This document shows positions 1-12,007 of a DNA stretch of 64,000 bases, piece by piece. Each line of letters opens with the position of its first letter. Position 1 is the stretch's first letter. The DNA is taken from positions 69,839,665 to 69,903,664 of the forward strand of contig NC_065570.1 in the NCBI RefSeq assembly GCF_937616625.2, written 5' to 3'. The DNA is from Mercurialis annua. Lineage: Eukaryota; Streptophyta; Magnoliopsida; Malpighiales; Euphorbiaceae. Below the pieces are notes generated by a model. The model saw nothing but the letters and a program-made list of their open reading frames with translations. It ran no database searches and had not been told where the DNA came from. The translations under genes and the position numbers were made by a program.

Positions 1-2134
1 GGCTTTCGTCTTCACATGTTTGAGTCTGCTGTGACAAAATTGCTGGAAAATAAATAACTAGTTTCTTTTCCCTGATCATTTAGCTCATCCACTTTCACAT
101 TTTTTCTTTTATTGGTTAGAGTTAAATATATGGCGCCTGTGCATGCGACAAAAACCATCCAAATAATATTTATTTGACGAATAAAAACTGCTGAGGCCCC
201 ACGCTGCAAAACAAACAAAATGAAAATAATTATAAGTTTCAGATAACAATACAGCGTCAGTAATGTTGAAATATTTATTAGAAGTTTTTATGGGTGAAGT
301 TTGGTTGCAGAAAATCCTCTCGCTCTATATACAAAAATGAAATAGCATATCCAGTATATTGTATGCTGCAGCTCCAAAAGTAAAAATATTTATTTATTCA
401 TATTACTATAGATCACTTCTCTATCAACTCTTCCAATTTAGTGCCATAAAAGTCTGTGAACAACATCTAACAACCAACTCTATAAGCTATATTTTAAAAC
501 TATTAAGTAATTGTAAGAATTATGTACTGTAAACAAATTGTAAGAAAAAAACTTCTTTCACCTTCCATGTAATTTTAAAACAAATTGAGGTTAGCTCCTT
601 TACCAATGCACTAAGGGGGTACTTCTTCTTCAAGCACGCAAGATACGTAACAAGCACTGCTGTAAGCGATGCCACATCAGTGTAGTAAAGAAAAGTGAAA
701 AACCATTGAAGTGGATATAGAGTTAGGATCACAGCAAGAAATGATGCTTTACTTTCATCAAGAGTTGGCCTTAAATGGACAACTATCTTATACACAACAA
801 CGCTACCGCCAGAACACAATTTGTAGAGCGAAGAATTGGGGTGGAGGCTTGGAGCATGCTTCAGAAAACAAGGAGACCAGTTGCACAAGATACATGCCTG
901 GAAACAAACAAGCAACATGAGCAAGTGAAAGAAAGTACCTGCAAGAATATCGTATTGCCTTTTAATTCTCAACTTCTTTAACTACGTAATGGATCTAAAA
1001 GTATCCAAATTGCATCCACTTATCAAAACTATTCGTTTTCTTGATTTCTTGCAGTAATGGAAATTTTAAAAATGCAACAAAGTCAAATCAGCTGTATTTA
1101 GTCAATTTTCATGTTCCAAGATAGAAATGCTAAACATACAAAAGTTCGATTTTTGAACTTCTTTTAGGTGAAAATGTTGAAAGACTGAGGCAACTAAATG
1201 AAACTATATGATTGTTCATATTAAGACAGATATATAGCAGTCTTCAAAAAAATATAGGTTTAACATTTGAAGAAAGAGACAGAAATCGTACAATCCAGGT
1301 GGACTAGTAATCATAGGATCCCAACTTCAGAATTTGCCCTTGCACTATTGTTGAGCTTGAGGTATGTGAAACATCTCATCCTGCAGCATCAATTAGTACT
1401 TCTTTAATTTTAAATCACATCTTCAGACAGATCATGACTTTGAAAAAAAATGAGAAAATCTTACCATGTAAGGATCAGGCACAATTAGAGGTGGCCACGG
1501 TTCATAACCCGGCGGTTCCGATTCGGAACCGCCGGGTCACGGTTTAAGAAAAAGTGGAACCGGCCCGGAACCGCCTAAGAGACGGTTCCATGACGGTTCG
1601 GAACCGGACGGTTCCGGTTCCGGTTTAGGACGGTTTAAAAAAAATTAAAAATAAAATTAAAATTTAATTACTAAAAAATGTAATTTAACAATAAAATAAC
1701 TCACAGAGATAATATTACAAGAAAATAAATTCTTTTTTCTTTTAAATTAAAATGTCAATCCAAAATTTAACTAAAACAAATATAACATATATTTTATTGT
1801 AAAAGTAAATATATTATATGGTAAAGATATAATATATATATTAAAAATATACAATATATATTTTTTATCAACGGGTTCGACCCTTGAACCGCCGGTTCCG
1901 ACCCGGAACCGCCGGTTCACGGTTCAACAAATATGGAACCGGTCCGGAACCGCCCTTTATACGGTTCCGGGCCGGTTTTAGTCCGGTTCCGGGTTTGACC
2001 GGTTCTGGGCCGGTTTCGGGCCGGTTCACGGGCTGACCCGGCCCATGGCCACCTCTAGGCACAATCCCATTAACAAGGATTGAAGTTGGAATTACCCATA
2101 AGTACATTATCACTGTAACTGATTCTCTACTCAT
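1..2134 (-). pseudogene. ALG10: ALG10-type alpha-1,2-glucosyltransferase pseudogene, 5' part (continues past the left edge)
   Basis: ALG10 is the ER enzyme that adds the last glucose to the dolichol-linked oligosaccharide used for N-glycosylation. Recognised from minus-strand exons resembling plant ALG10. Exon 1 is 2134-2058 plus 1485-1465 (start MSRESV, then LWVIPTSILVNGIVP, then DPYM, donor GTAAG). Exon 2 is 1380-1292 (DEMFHIPQAQQ, SWDPMITSPPGLY). Exon 3 is 938-604 (YFLSLAHVACLFPGM, then YPLQWFFTFLYYTDVASLTA). Exon 4 starts at 203 (AVFIRQINIIWMVFVAC). Splice sites are conventional, so this is a duplicated gene, not a processed copy. Lesions: a 572-bp hAT element inside exon 1, in-frame TAG at 1347-1345 and TGA at 1329-1327 in exon 2, two frame changes in exon 3 (near 850-837 and near 800), and a stop at 14-12 in exon 4. 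The family identity is recalled from known plant ALG10 proteins. An intact paralogue presumably exists elsewhere in the genome. Confidence 0.85.
1486..2057. mobile_element. Non-autonomous hAT element inserted in ALG10 exon 1
   Basis: 572 bp flanked by a perfect 8-bp duplication, GGCACAAT (1478-1485 and 2058-2065), diagnostic of hAT transposition. Terminal inverted repeats begin TAGAGGTGGCCA and match at 14 of the first 15 positions. Both subterminal regions are GC-rich and carry many copies of CGGTTCCG / CCGGTTC motifs in both orientations, as expected for transposase-binding subterminal repeats. The middle (about 1625-1870) is AT-rich and non-coding. No transposase is present, so it must have been mobilised in trans. 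It splits the codon run Ile-Val-Pro / Asp-Pro-Tyr-Met of the ALG10 relic. Confidence 0.92.
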
Positions 2135-2713
2135 CTCCTTTCCTTCTTCACCATCTCTTTGCTGTATTTTTCAACCAATTTCTAATATAAATTTTGTTAT
2201 TTTTCAATTAGCAACAATAGAATACATAAATCCAGTGTTTTAAACTTCAATTGATTACCAAATCAGTGAGGCCACTAATTCAAGGTTCAATCAGTGGTTT
2301 GACCAGTCTAATTGAAAATAAAGATTTTTATCTACACATATTTGTGATATATATCTACATATCTAAAATTTAAATACATATATCAAATACAATCTTTTCT
2401 AACTTGTTCAATTCTTAAGCATTATCAATTTCATATTCACTATCAATCTCTCCCAATTGAATTAATTCTTGCATTGTTGGAGTAAGTTTGTCCAAATCTA
2501 AAAAAAAAAAAAAATTACCTGATTTTACAACTTTTATACAGCAGAAATTTTACAGAATGCGGACCAAACATTTTAGGTAAACACAATTAAGCACTTAAGT
2601 TTGATCATCAATAAACCATTAATGGAGATAATTTCTATAACCTATTCTAACAATTCATAAATTCTAAATTAGACCATTCATTTATTTTGAAGCAACAAAA
2701 ATAGAAAATGTAC
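2135..2713. other. Non-coding stretch between the ALG10 relic and the mevalonate kinase exon
   Basis: AT-rich, no convincing coding frame on either strand. Around 2230-2330 there is a short segment with CAATCAGTGG / GTTTGACCAG wording like the subterminal parts of the GGTT-rich hAT elements elsewhere in the window, possibly a decayed fragment. A 14-bp poly(A) run lies near 2500. I see no second exon of mevalonate kinase here. Confidence 0.5.
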
Positions 2714-2830
2714 CGGAAGAGTGGTATAGGCGTAGAGATCAATCGATGCAGCTACCGCAGTGGATCCGTGCACCACCGCATTTTCACCGGAGATAATTAT
2801 TTTTCCCGGTGATCTTGCTTTCACTACCAT
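2714..2830 (-). pseudogene. Isolated first exon of mevalonate kinase
   Basis: Minus-strand ATG at 2830-2828 opens a 39-codon frame reading MVVKARSPGKIIISGENAVV, then HGSTAVAASIDLYAYTTLP, ending at a good donor (GTACAT from 2713). This matches the N-terminus of plant mevalonate kinase, the GHMP kinase that phosphorylates mevalonate in isoprenoid synthesis, whose usual start is close to M-E-V-K-A-R-A-P-G-K-I-I-L-A-G-E-H. The normally conserved His of the GEH motif is Asn here. No following exons (for example the GSGLGSSA ATP-binding loop) are visible downstream, where the ALG10 relic begins instead. It is best read as a truncated relic. The alternative, a real first exon with a very distant second exon beyond position 1, seems unlikely. 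The family call is from memory of the protein. Confidence 0.7.
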
Positions 2831-5092
2831 TTTGGTTTCTTCAATTCTTAATTTCAATTAGTTTAGGCCTCTTTGGATCCATTCTAATGTAAAATTTATT
2901 TCAATTCATTTTATTTCTAAATGAATTCTACATAAAAATCATTTGAAAAATAATTTTTATATTTGATTTTTCGAATTTTAAATATAAAAATAATATTAAA
3001 TAAAATAAAATAAAATAAATATTATATTTTAAATTTAAATTGTGAAATTTTTTTGAACCAAATATATATTTTGTAAAAATTCAATTGAATTTCATAAAAA
3101 TTATAAAATTCATTTAAATCAAACATACTCTAAGAATTATAAAGGCTAAAGGTACCGATAAGCCCTTGCCCTTGTTTACGAGGAAAATGGAAGCTCTTGA
3201 ACTTCCAATCTGTCAAACTCACTCCTTATTTAGGTCAAATTTTTATTATCAAATAAATACGAATACGAGATATATTAAAAATACTGATTTTATTATAACA
3301 TTAAAAATACTGATGATTGTTTCGACCGATTGATATAACTTTAAAAAAATGATTAAAAGGACATACAAATGCAAATTATATAAAGAACCAACAATTGAAA
3401 TTAATTGTCTATTGAACTATTTCTATCTCTGTTAGAAAAAATAATTGACATTAATTACTTTTGATATAAACTAGCTCCTTTATATATAACAATTTATAAA
3501 ATCTAAAAATTTATAAATTGATTATATATATACAAAAAATAGCTTACCATCTTCACTAATTTCACATACTTTTAAATTTTCAAAAGTAATTATATTAATT
3601 TTTTTATTGGTATATAATAATAATTGTATATATATATTTATTGATTTATTTTTTGAAAATAGGATAAATTATTATTAAAATTGTGTAATTAAGTTAATTA
3701 TAAAATTAAAATATGAAAAAACATAATTTTTTTATTCGAATAAAAAAAATTTATTTTATTTTATTTTATTCTAAAAGACATTATAAATTTTTTAATTTAT
3801 TAAAAAAATTGGTAAAATATTGGATTGATTTGTAAAAATAATAAATTTTTAAATTTTTAAAAGTTTAGGGACCAAATTTATCCCTTTTTTTGTTTATTTG
3901 ACTATTAAAAATGGAGGCTGTTTTGGAGTTTTTTAAAAGGTTAAAGTATATTTTATACCAAACTTTACCATGAGGTTCAACTTGTCCATTATATGACCGG
4001 TTGAAGTTTTTTTAGTAGTTTTCTCTAAAAAATATTTTATTTTATTTTTAAATTTAAAAATTCAGATCTAGTAGGAATTTAAGTTGAAATTTTTTAAATC
4101 ATTTTAGTGATCTTTAATTAAGTTTAATTTGCATTATCAAATAATTTAATTTTCTAAATTGAATTGAAATGTGTAGTTATTAACAAATTTCTTATGTAAT
4201 CAAAATATCATGTAGCACCTTCTTTAAAGTAGTTTTAAAAGGGCAACTTTTATTTGTCATCTATGGTGCTTGATGGGAACCCATAAGTAACTGCATTCAT
4301 TTGTACCAACAACTGAACTACATGTAGATTTTTGTCCCCTAAATTATGGGATACTACTTTTTCTACTTTCACTTACAATTTAACTTTAAAAGTTCTTGAG
4401 GAAATCTAACTAACAATGGTTTATTTTGCCCTTTATATTTAGTATAAAAAAAATCAAATAAGATATAATTTAGAGCGGATGTGGTAGAAAACCATAGAAC
4501 AATGGAATTGAAGGGATAAAATGAGATAGAATGTCAAATTTAAGGATGTTTATGAACCAAAATGTCAAATTTGAATGTGATTTTTTCAAAGTTATAAACT
4601 TGGTCTTATTTAATTTATGCAAAACTCAAGGAGCAAAATGTATTTTATTGAAAAATTCAACAAATGAGCTGCATATTTGTTAGGCAAAATATATATTTGG
4701 ATCCCTAAATTTATGCTATTTTTTATTTGAATCAGTAAACTTCCATTTTCAAAATTCAATCTATATGCTTTTAATTTGATAAGAGATTGGATTCATGCGT
4801 CATGAAAATTTATGGACTCATCAAATTGAATCAAAAAATATTTAATCAGTCACAATTCTTGCCATTTTTTAACACCAAAATTTATGTACATGAATAAAAG
4901 AAACAAACAAAATAATAAAAAAAGATTGAAGATAATTATACAAGAAAGCTAGCTACAAAGTATGCTAGATGCAAAGATGGTGGTTTCATGATCACCACTA
5001 TCTCCATTTGTGGCAAAATAGCATATAGCAACCTTTTGTTTTTATAAAAGCTAATTTGCTACATTTTTATCCAATCCCATCAATCCCATCAC
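2831..5092. other. AT-rich intergenic DNA
   Basis: No coding frame recognised. From about 2868 to 3132 the ends are weakly inverted (left GGCCTCTTTGGATCC, right a sequence reading AGTATGTTTGATTT on the other strand) around an AT-rich foldback core, possibly an old MITE. The rest is A/T-rich simple sequence without a gene I can support. Confidence 0.4.
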
Positions 5093-7233
5093 TTACTGAT
5101 GTGTAATGCACTCCAATGTTATACTTTCTTCTTTATTAAGAGGTTCTTCAATTTTTACATTTCTTCCTTCTTCATTGTTCTTGCCCCATAATACACCATA
5201 AAGCCCACCCACCATCAAAATTGCCCCACCAACACTGCCATTGAGATCAAAACAAATGTATCAATTTGTTGTCGTTGCTGTATTTTTTTTTATTATGGCC
5301 TAATATTTTATTTTAAGTTTTTCAGCAAACGGCAATCATATGACGACCGCTGTTTTATTATTTTAATTTCTCCCTGCAATTGTATTCTATAATTTAAAAA
5401 AGTTATTAAATACGATTTTGGCTATTCATTCGTTTAATATTTCACATTTCAACGAATATTAAAAACTAATGAAATTTATTTTTGAAAAATGAAAATTTTG
5501 TGAAATAATTATTTTCCATGATAATGGCATTTGTGTTTATGAAATGTAAGTTGAGATTGGGACCTTCCCCAGTGAAGGGTTTCTCTCCAGAAGAAAGCAG
5601 AGAAAATGGCAGTAATTATGAGGGCTAATGGAGTAAACATTGAAGTAAAAACTGGGCCTTTCTTCTCTATTGTCCAAACTTGCACCCAGTAACAAATTCC
5701 TGTCACAATTATCCCCTGCAATTTTCACTTAAAAGTTTGTATTAATGTTGATTAGGCTAAATATAAATGTAATTTCTTTTTAGCAGTTTACTGCCGAACA
5801 TTTATACCATTCGAGCTATTACTCGTTGGTTATAAATGTAATTAATAAGAGTACGTACGCAATAGGCAACAGCAAGAAGATGAACATCCCATCCAAGCTT
5901 CCAAGCCGTTGGATTTCTCTCAACTGCAATTGCCCAAACCGCAGATTGTATGCAGCAAAAGAAGCATTGTAGAGCTGTAAGCCGTAGTTTTGATGGATAC
6001 TCCTTCACAATTGGACCCTAAATGCAATAAAAAAAACTTCTATATTAATAAACATCAGCAAAATTTCTTTTCTAGACCAAGTCGAACTTTTCACGAGGAA
6101 TTTGCTACTCTGATATGATCGAGTTCACTCAATTAACAAAAAACAAGGATTATTAATTCCACGAGTCGTTGAACTTTAGAATTATTTCATTTTGATTTGT
6201 TTCATTATAGTAACTAAATTTTAATTTCATTTCAACAATAATTTTTTGATTTCAAGTCAAATTATGCAAATGTAGCAATCCGTGTTTGATCTTTTTATGT
6301 CATCGACAACAGAAAATCAACTAAATACTCATGTGGTAAGTGGCAAAAAACTTTACCTGCAAAACCAACCATAGAGACCAAAGAATATTAGCTGTGATCA
6401 TGAGAAGAGAGCCTTTAATCCAATCTCTAGAGCAGCATCCCTTAATTGATGATTCTTGATTATGATGATCAGAATTGGGTTGATACCATGCCATGAACTT
6501 CAGTGCAGGACCCTTTACAAATGCAAATACTAATGCACCTGAAACACCTATAACTGAGCCTAAAACCTTGGCAATTCCATGCTTATGTTTTATGGAAACA
6601 AATTCCATCCTGAAATACTATGTTTATTAAAATCCAAATTTTAACAAAATCAAGAAAAAAAAATGGGTATTAATTAATTAATTACCTGAACAAGACTGCC
6701 ATTAGAAAGGTTATGGCAGGAATAGTATTAGTGGTGGCAGCAGCAAATGTTGCAGTTGTGTAGTTGATTGCAATATAGTAGAGATTCAAACTCAGAGTAA
6801 GTCTGCAAATTATCCAATGATTGGAAAACTCTTTTATTTCAATAAAATAATTAAAATAATATGTTTAATTAATTAGTCCATACCCACACAAGGAAACAAC
6901 AAAGATTTTGCAGAGTAATTTATTTGACAAAGGAGGTGCCTTCTTTCTGCATAATTGACAAAAATCAAGGAAAGAAAAATACAGAAGTATATATTATTTT
7001 AATCACTGAAAATTTAATTATAAATACCTATCAAGAAAAAGAGCGAGCGGAGCTAATGCGACGAATGCAAAAGCTTGTCGATATACGACGAAAACGAAAG
7101 GGTTCATTCCTTTAGAAATGGCAGCTTTGGAGAACAAAGCCATGCCTGCATAGACTAACTGTGTTAGCAGCATCGCAATGTAAGGCTTATAGTTGTTCAG
7201 TGCACTGCCATAGTGAAGTAGATTGTTTTTCAT
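5093..7233 (-). CDS. WAT1-related (UMAMIT / EamA-domain) membrane transporter, seven exons
   Basis: Exons on the minus strand: 7233-7028, 6946-6884, 6802-6686, 6609-6357, 6017-5859, 5715-5564 and 5234-5093, joined in frame to 1092 nt, 363 aa plus TAA. All introns are GT...AG; the donor of exon 6 (GTCCCA) is weak. The start at 7233 gives the family's usual N-terminus, KPYIAMLLTQLVYAGMALFS, the first membrane helix. Later family hallmarks are NPFVFVVYRQAFAF, NLYYIAINYTTATFAAA, NTIPAITFLMAVLFR, GPALKF, then a short hydrophilic loop (about 155-190) and the second EamA half with GPIVKEYPSKLRLTALQC, the CYWVQVWTIEKKGPVF segment and the final GGAILMVGGLYGVLWGK. Ten membrane helices are expected. Length is typical. 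Members move amino acids or auxin across plasma membrane or tonoplast; the substrate here cannot be told. No lesion seen, so probably functional. Confidence 0.93.
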
Positions 7234-7320
7234 AGTGCACTTAATTTGTGTATGTTTTTTTAAAATAAATACAAAATTTAGTGATCAATTTTGGCTGTAT
7301 TTAGAATCACAAACTCTTCA

Positions 7321-7330
7321 GTATATATAG
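7321..7330 (-). promoter_or_regulatory. Probable TATA box of the WAT1-related gene
   Basis: On the minus strand the bases read CTATATATAC about 90 bp upstream of the start codon at 7233. This spacing suits a short 5' leader with transcription starting near 7295. It is the best TATA-like match in the first 200 bp upstream. Confidence 0.5.
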
Positions 7331-9602
7331 ACAAGTGTACTTGGCTTTGCACTCAAACTTTGCTACTTAATAGTAATAATTTATATTTTTAGTATTCCTT
7401 TTTTGGGTCCTCCACCTCTTTTTTTGAGACACTCTGCCTTTTCTTTTTGAGTGCATCAATCTGCAGGTTCATTAAGCCAATTTGATCTTCTTAGAATATA
7501 ATTTGTGTGCATTCATTATTATTATCATGACACTATACTCGGTGATATAATTAAAAGCATTTTTCTACATGTGAAGAGGTAATTTTAACTCTTTATTTCA
7601 TATTTCATCAATTATATTTATTTTTTAATTTATTAAATTTTTTTTATATATATATATATATACTTTTGCTATTTTCATATTAAAATATAAATTAAAATAA
7701 ATAAAATAAATTATTTAATTAATATTTATTGAAAAAAGTAAAATAAAGAGTTAAAAATTAGAGAGGCTATTAGTGTAAAATTAAAAAAATTAATCTTTAA
7801 ATTTTACGTTTTTGGTAAAATTTGATTGGATTTTATTGTTTAAATATAAAATGACCTTAAAGGGTATAATAAAAATTTATTTATTAAATTATAAATGGAT
7901 TATATTATATTATAATTAATAAAATAATTAGAGTTACTTTTTTTTTATTAAAAAAACATCTAATTTTAACTTATTGATATATTTTTTTTAAAAAAATATA
8001 TAACTTATTTAAAAATTATTAAATTATATCTACTCTAATATAAATAAGATAATTTTAAATAATTTATAAATTATTAGAGTATTTAAAAATAATTAAAATA
8101 ATTTTACATATTATAAAAATAATATATTTTAATTGCGATAATTTTGTCTAAACAATTACATTCAAACAGCTATCAGCTGTTGGAAAAAGACTAAAAAATG
8201 GAGTTTTTCCAACAACAAATGTTGGAGGTTCAAAAAATTTCAAAAAACTTTTAAGAAAACTTCATCAAACGCTTAATTAAAGCTTTTTGAAAAGCAAAAA
8301 TTAAAAGTTTCACCAAAAAACTGAACCAGACGCCCTTTAAGTGTCGAGATGAAAGTTGTGCATATTAGGGATTAGCTTCGCTTTTAACGGGATCAGTTTC
8401 AAGAGATTATCTGCAACTATCTTGCTAAAGACATGTGCTGTAGGTTTATTGAAATCAAAATATTTAATTATTGTTTATTTTTTTATTATTAAATATCTCA
8501 TTGATTTGTTATACGAATGATGTGGCACAAACAACACAACCGTAGTATTGGATAATTATTCCCAAAAAAGTAAACCCCACAGTCCTGCCCATCTAAGATC
8601 TTTCTGTTATATTTATTTTGTTTCTTTATCAACTGTTTTTCTTGAGGTTGATGAAGCTTCCAATTTCATTTTTTAATTTAGGGATATCGATAAAACAAAT
8701 GTTAATGTTTAAATTTTATAGCAATTTAATCTCATTGTTCAAAACGTTATAAAACAAAATCTAATTTTTTCTATTTTTGCATTTTGTAGCCAAAAATTAT
8801 TTTCTAGCCATTTTTTTGCATATGTGACACACCAGAGTGCCACGCCAGATACATATATTGGGAAAATAAATCTTAATGTTTTGTACTTTTGCATTATATA
8901 GACTAAAAATAATTAAATTGATTAAAATTAGTCTTTTTTATTTATCTTTTCAATTTTATTTTCTATAACTTTTTAAATATAAAAATAGTTTATGAATGAT
9001 TAATTTTTTACTTTTTAATTGATTTTAACGATGAAATGTTTCAATTTAATTTGATGAAAATCAAATTAAAAGAACATATGAGCCCGATTGATTTGGTTAT
9101 TGGTTATATTTTTTATATTTTCATAAAATTAATTTTATTTAATTGAAAAAATAATGATAAAGTTAAGTTTTTCTTATGTTACTTTGAAACAATTAAGAAA
9201 TGGCGGAAACCAGGTTTAGGCTACATACTGTAAAAGCGCGAAATGTTAAGATTTTTTTTACAACGTTTTAAAATGTTGGAATTTAACACGCCAATAAATA
9301 TATCTGACATAGCGTTACGATGGGTGTTGTGGTATTGAATATGTGAGGTGGGAAAGTTTCAGGAGCCACGTATATAAAAAATAGCCGGAAGTTAAAAATT
9401 GGCTACATAAATCGTTGCAAAATTGAAACATTGGGATTTGTTTTGCCAATACCTCTTTGATTTGTTATTTTTAATTAAATAAATTTTTTAATGTTTATCG
9501 TGGTTGAAAGAATTTCAATGCTAAAAAATTGAAATATTTTAACAATGAAAAAATTATTTGATTGAAAAATTTAATAATTATTTATTTTTACTATTTTAAT
9601 AA
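7331..9602. other. AT-rich intergenic DNA with a weak inverted-repeat element
   Basis: No coding frame recognised. From about 8685 to 9450 the two ends are inverted copies: left GATAAAACAAATGTTAATG, right (other strand) GCAAAACAAATCCCAATG, each followed by a similar 30-base tract. This is probably an old MITE of about 760 bp. The segment ending near 8337 (GACGCCCTTTAA) looks like one terminus of another element, but I could not find its partner. Confidence 0.45.
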
Positions 9603-9943
9603 GGCCTCATGATAAAAAAAAACTCAAACCTTTACGACTTGTTGCAATTTAAACAGACCTTTTATTTTTTGCAATAATAGCCAATTTTTGTTTTAATGAT
9701 AGCCAAATTGGTGGCCAAACTTATTGCTTTCAATTAAGATATTAGGCTATTATTATTTTTTGATGTATAATAATATATTAAAAGTCACAAGAAGTAGCAA
9801 AAAACTCAAAAAAATTATATAAAAAGTGCAATTTGGCTATTATTGCAAAAAAAATGCAATTTGACTATTATTGCAAAAATTAAAAGGTTTGGTTTAAATT
9901 GCAACAAGTCATAAAGTTTTGGATTTTTTTTTGCCATTAAGCC
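9603..9943. mobile_element. MULE-type MITE, 9-bp target duplication (one mismatch)
   Basis: 341 bp with long inverted ends. Left GGCCTCATGATAAAAAAA, right (other strand) GGCTTAATGGCAAAAAAA, both followed by a shared run around ACTTGTTGCAATTTAAAC. Flanks TTTTAATAA (9594-9602) and TCTTAATAA (9944-9952) match at 8 of 9 bases, the target size of Mutator-like elements. No coding capacity. Its ends resemble those of the elements at 14184, 24742, 29868 and 39422. Confidence 0.75.
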
Positions 9944-11300
9944 TCTTAATAATTATTTATTTTTATTTTTAATTTTATCGTTTATAATTAAAATTAATTT
10001 GTCTTTTTTTATCGGTGTGTTTGATATTTTTCATAAAAATTAAAAAATCATATTCAAATGAAGATAAAAATTGTATATCGTTATGTAGTAGTCACCCGTA
10101 ATATATTTTTTGGTAGATGTGTCATTTGCTTATATATATATATGATTAATCCTTGTAAATGAAAGATATTAAAATGTAAAAAATTAATGTTACATTATAG
10201 ATGATTATTTTTTAATAAAATTACTTTTTTATATTTAAATAAATTGAATTTTGTAATATTTATATTTACGCTAAATTATCTATCAATTTCGTATTTAAAG
10301 AGTATTTGTTAGTGATGTGGCTGTGTCATCAAGAGCACTAATCACGGGTGATAAATTATTGGTTGATGGCTATTGTCTATTGGAGCAACTTTGCTCAATT
10401 AATTTGTGCACATAATCAATTATACACTTAGTTATGCGTTGAACATTGCTGGAGTATATAATTATAATAAGATCATGTTTCCTACGACAAAAAAATTAAA
10501 CTCAAGTAGAATTAGGATTTTAATTTAAAGCTCGACTCTAAGAATAGAGAATACAAAGTCAACGAAATAAAATATAACCTGGATTTTGAAAGAAAAATAA
10601 TCCAAATCCGAACAATGGTTAGTATATTTTGAAAGATATTTATGTATAATGAATTATTTTTATTTAAATTTTAGATATTTCATTTAATTTGACATTACAA
10701 TGTTAAAATCTAAAAAAATGTCTACCGAATCAAAAAAATAAATTAATATCTTATTCATTCTCACTTCATACATTGTGTATCAAACTTTCCATAGAGGTTC
10801 GTAATTGACAATATATATTGTTCCTATTTTTAGCTAAAGGGCTGTTATTAAATCATTTTTTATTTAGCTGGAATAGTTGCAAAAGCCCAAAGCCGAAGCC
10901 CACCCGAGGACCGAAACAAAAAAAAAACACAATATCTCTAACCGAGACCAACAAATATCAACATTTTATCTCGGCCCAACTCTAGTAATAACCGTGGTAA
11001 CCCACATTGCAGGATAAAATCATGAGTCTGAGATAACACTTGACTTCTAATCTTAAAATCAAGCTTACCCTCAAATAATTATCTTTTGATACCGAATATC
11101 ACCTGATAATAAGAACCTCTGACAAGGATATTTTGACGCAATACCCCTGCGTATCTCGCAAAGGGCAAAAAAAATTCGAATCTGTCACGTCATCACAAAC
11201 CCTAACGATCTCTGTCACATACAGCATCCTTTATAAACATCTCTAAACAGGTAAAATCAAAAAATATTTTTTTTTCACTCTTCAGTCTATCTTTCACTTC
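9944..11300. other. Intergenic DNA with a possible decayed LTR
   Basis: No gene recognised. From about 10875 to 11280 base composition rises in GC and the text has an LTR-like look: many GCCCAA/CCGAGA words, then CCTTTATAAACATCTC near 11230 that could be a TATA box. No second copy, primer-binding site or polypurine tract was found, so this is only a suggestion of a solo or decayed LTR. Confidence 0.3.
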
Positions 11301-11319
11301 TTATTTTTATTTCCTATTC

Positions 11320-11470
11320 CTAAAAGGGATGAACTAGGTGTTCATTCCTAAATGGGATGAACAACAAACTGTTCATTCCTAAATGGGATGAACAACAAAC
11401 TGTTCATCCCTAAAAGGAATGAACAATCCGTTGTTCATCTAAAACGGATGAACAATTCATCCCTTAGACG
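11320..11470. repeat. Short tandem array of palindromic GGGATGAACAAC units
   Basis: Four to five imperfect copies of a unit of about 35 bases built on TTCATTCC-TAAATG-GGATGAA, each a small palindrome, separated by CAACAAACTG. The palindromes let each unit fold. It is non-coding; the short frame at 11388-11570 is a by-product of the repeats. Confidence 0.75.
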
Positions 11471-12007
11471 TGAACATAATTTATCGGGTGGTGGCAGTTG
11501 GGTAGGGCAGCGGCGGTTTCCGGTGGAATTAGGTTTAGTTTTAATTAAGGTTTTAATTGTGGTTTATTAGTATTAAATTATGGTTAATTATGTTTAAAAA
11601 ATATAATTAGATAATATTATTCTTTTTTTTGTGTTAGAGGGGTATTTTTGATACGAAAATACAAATTTTGAATTAATTTGATAGGAAAATGTAATTTTTG
11701 GATCTGGTTGAACTAAAAGCGGCGAAATTAACTGATTTGATATTTTATGCCAAGTTGAGGGGGTGAATTGATCCTTGTTCAATTTAGTTGTGAGAGAACT
11801 ACTAACGGAAACCCGATTGCCTCACGTAGACCAAAGAATTGTATGCCCACTTGGAAAATAGACATGTGTAGATGAAATGTGCATAATACGTATGTTTGCA
11901 ATAAACTTTCTTTATGGGAATTATGCCCATCTCCTATTCTGGTGTAAAACCGAAAAACCCATTACTTGTTCATGTGGGCTGTTCCAACTTTTTGCCCTAA
12001 TTTGTAA
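11471..12007. other. Non-coding stretch containing a repeated right-end motif
   Basis: No gene recognised. The tract 11640-11790 (GTATTTTTGATACGAAAATA, then CAAGTTGAGGGGGTGAATTG) has a diverged relative at 50340-50465 (AAGTTGAGAGGATGAATTGA), so both may be ends of one old repeat family. Confidence 0.4.

Noticed and set aside
1868..2134. 88-codon minus-strand frame
   Set aside because: Only its first 26 codons are real (ALG10 exon 1); the remainder is read through the hAT element.
11320..11470. Repeat array resembling a CRISPR
   Set aside because: Units are imperfect, spacers are nearly identical and the DNA is plant nuclear.
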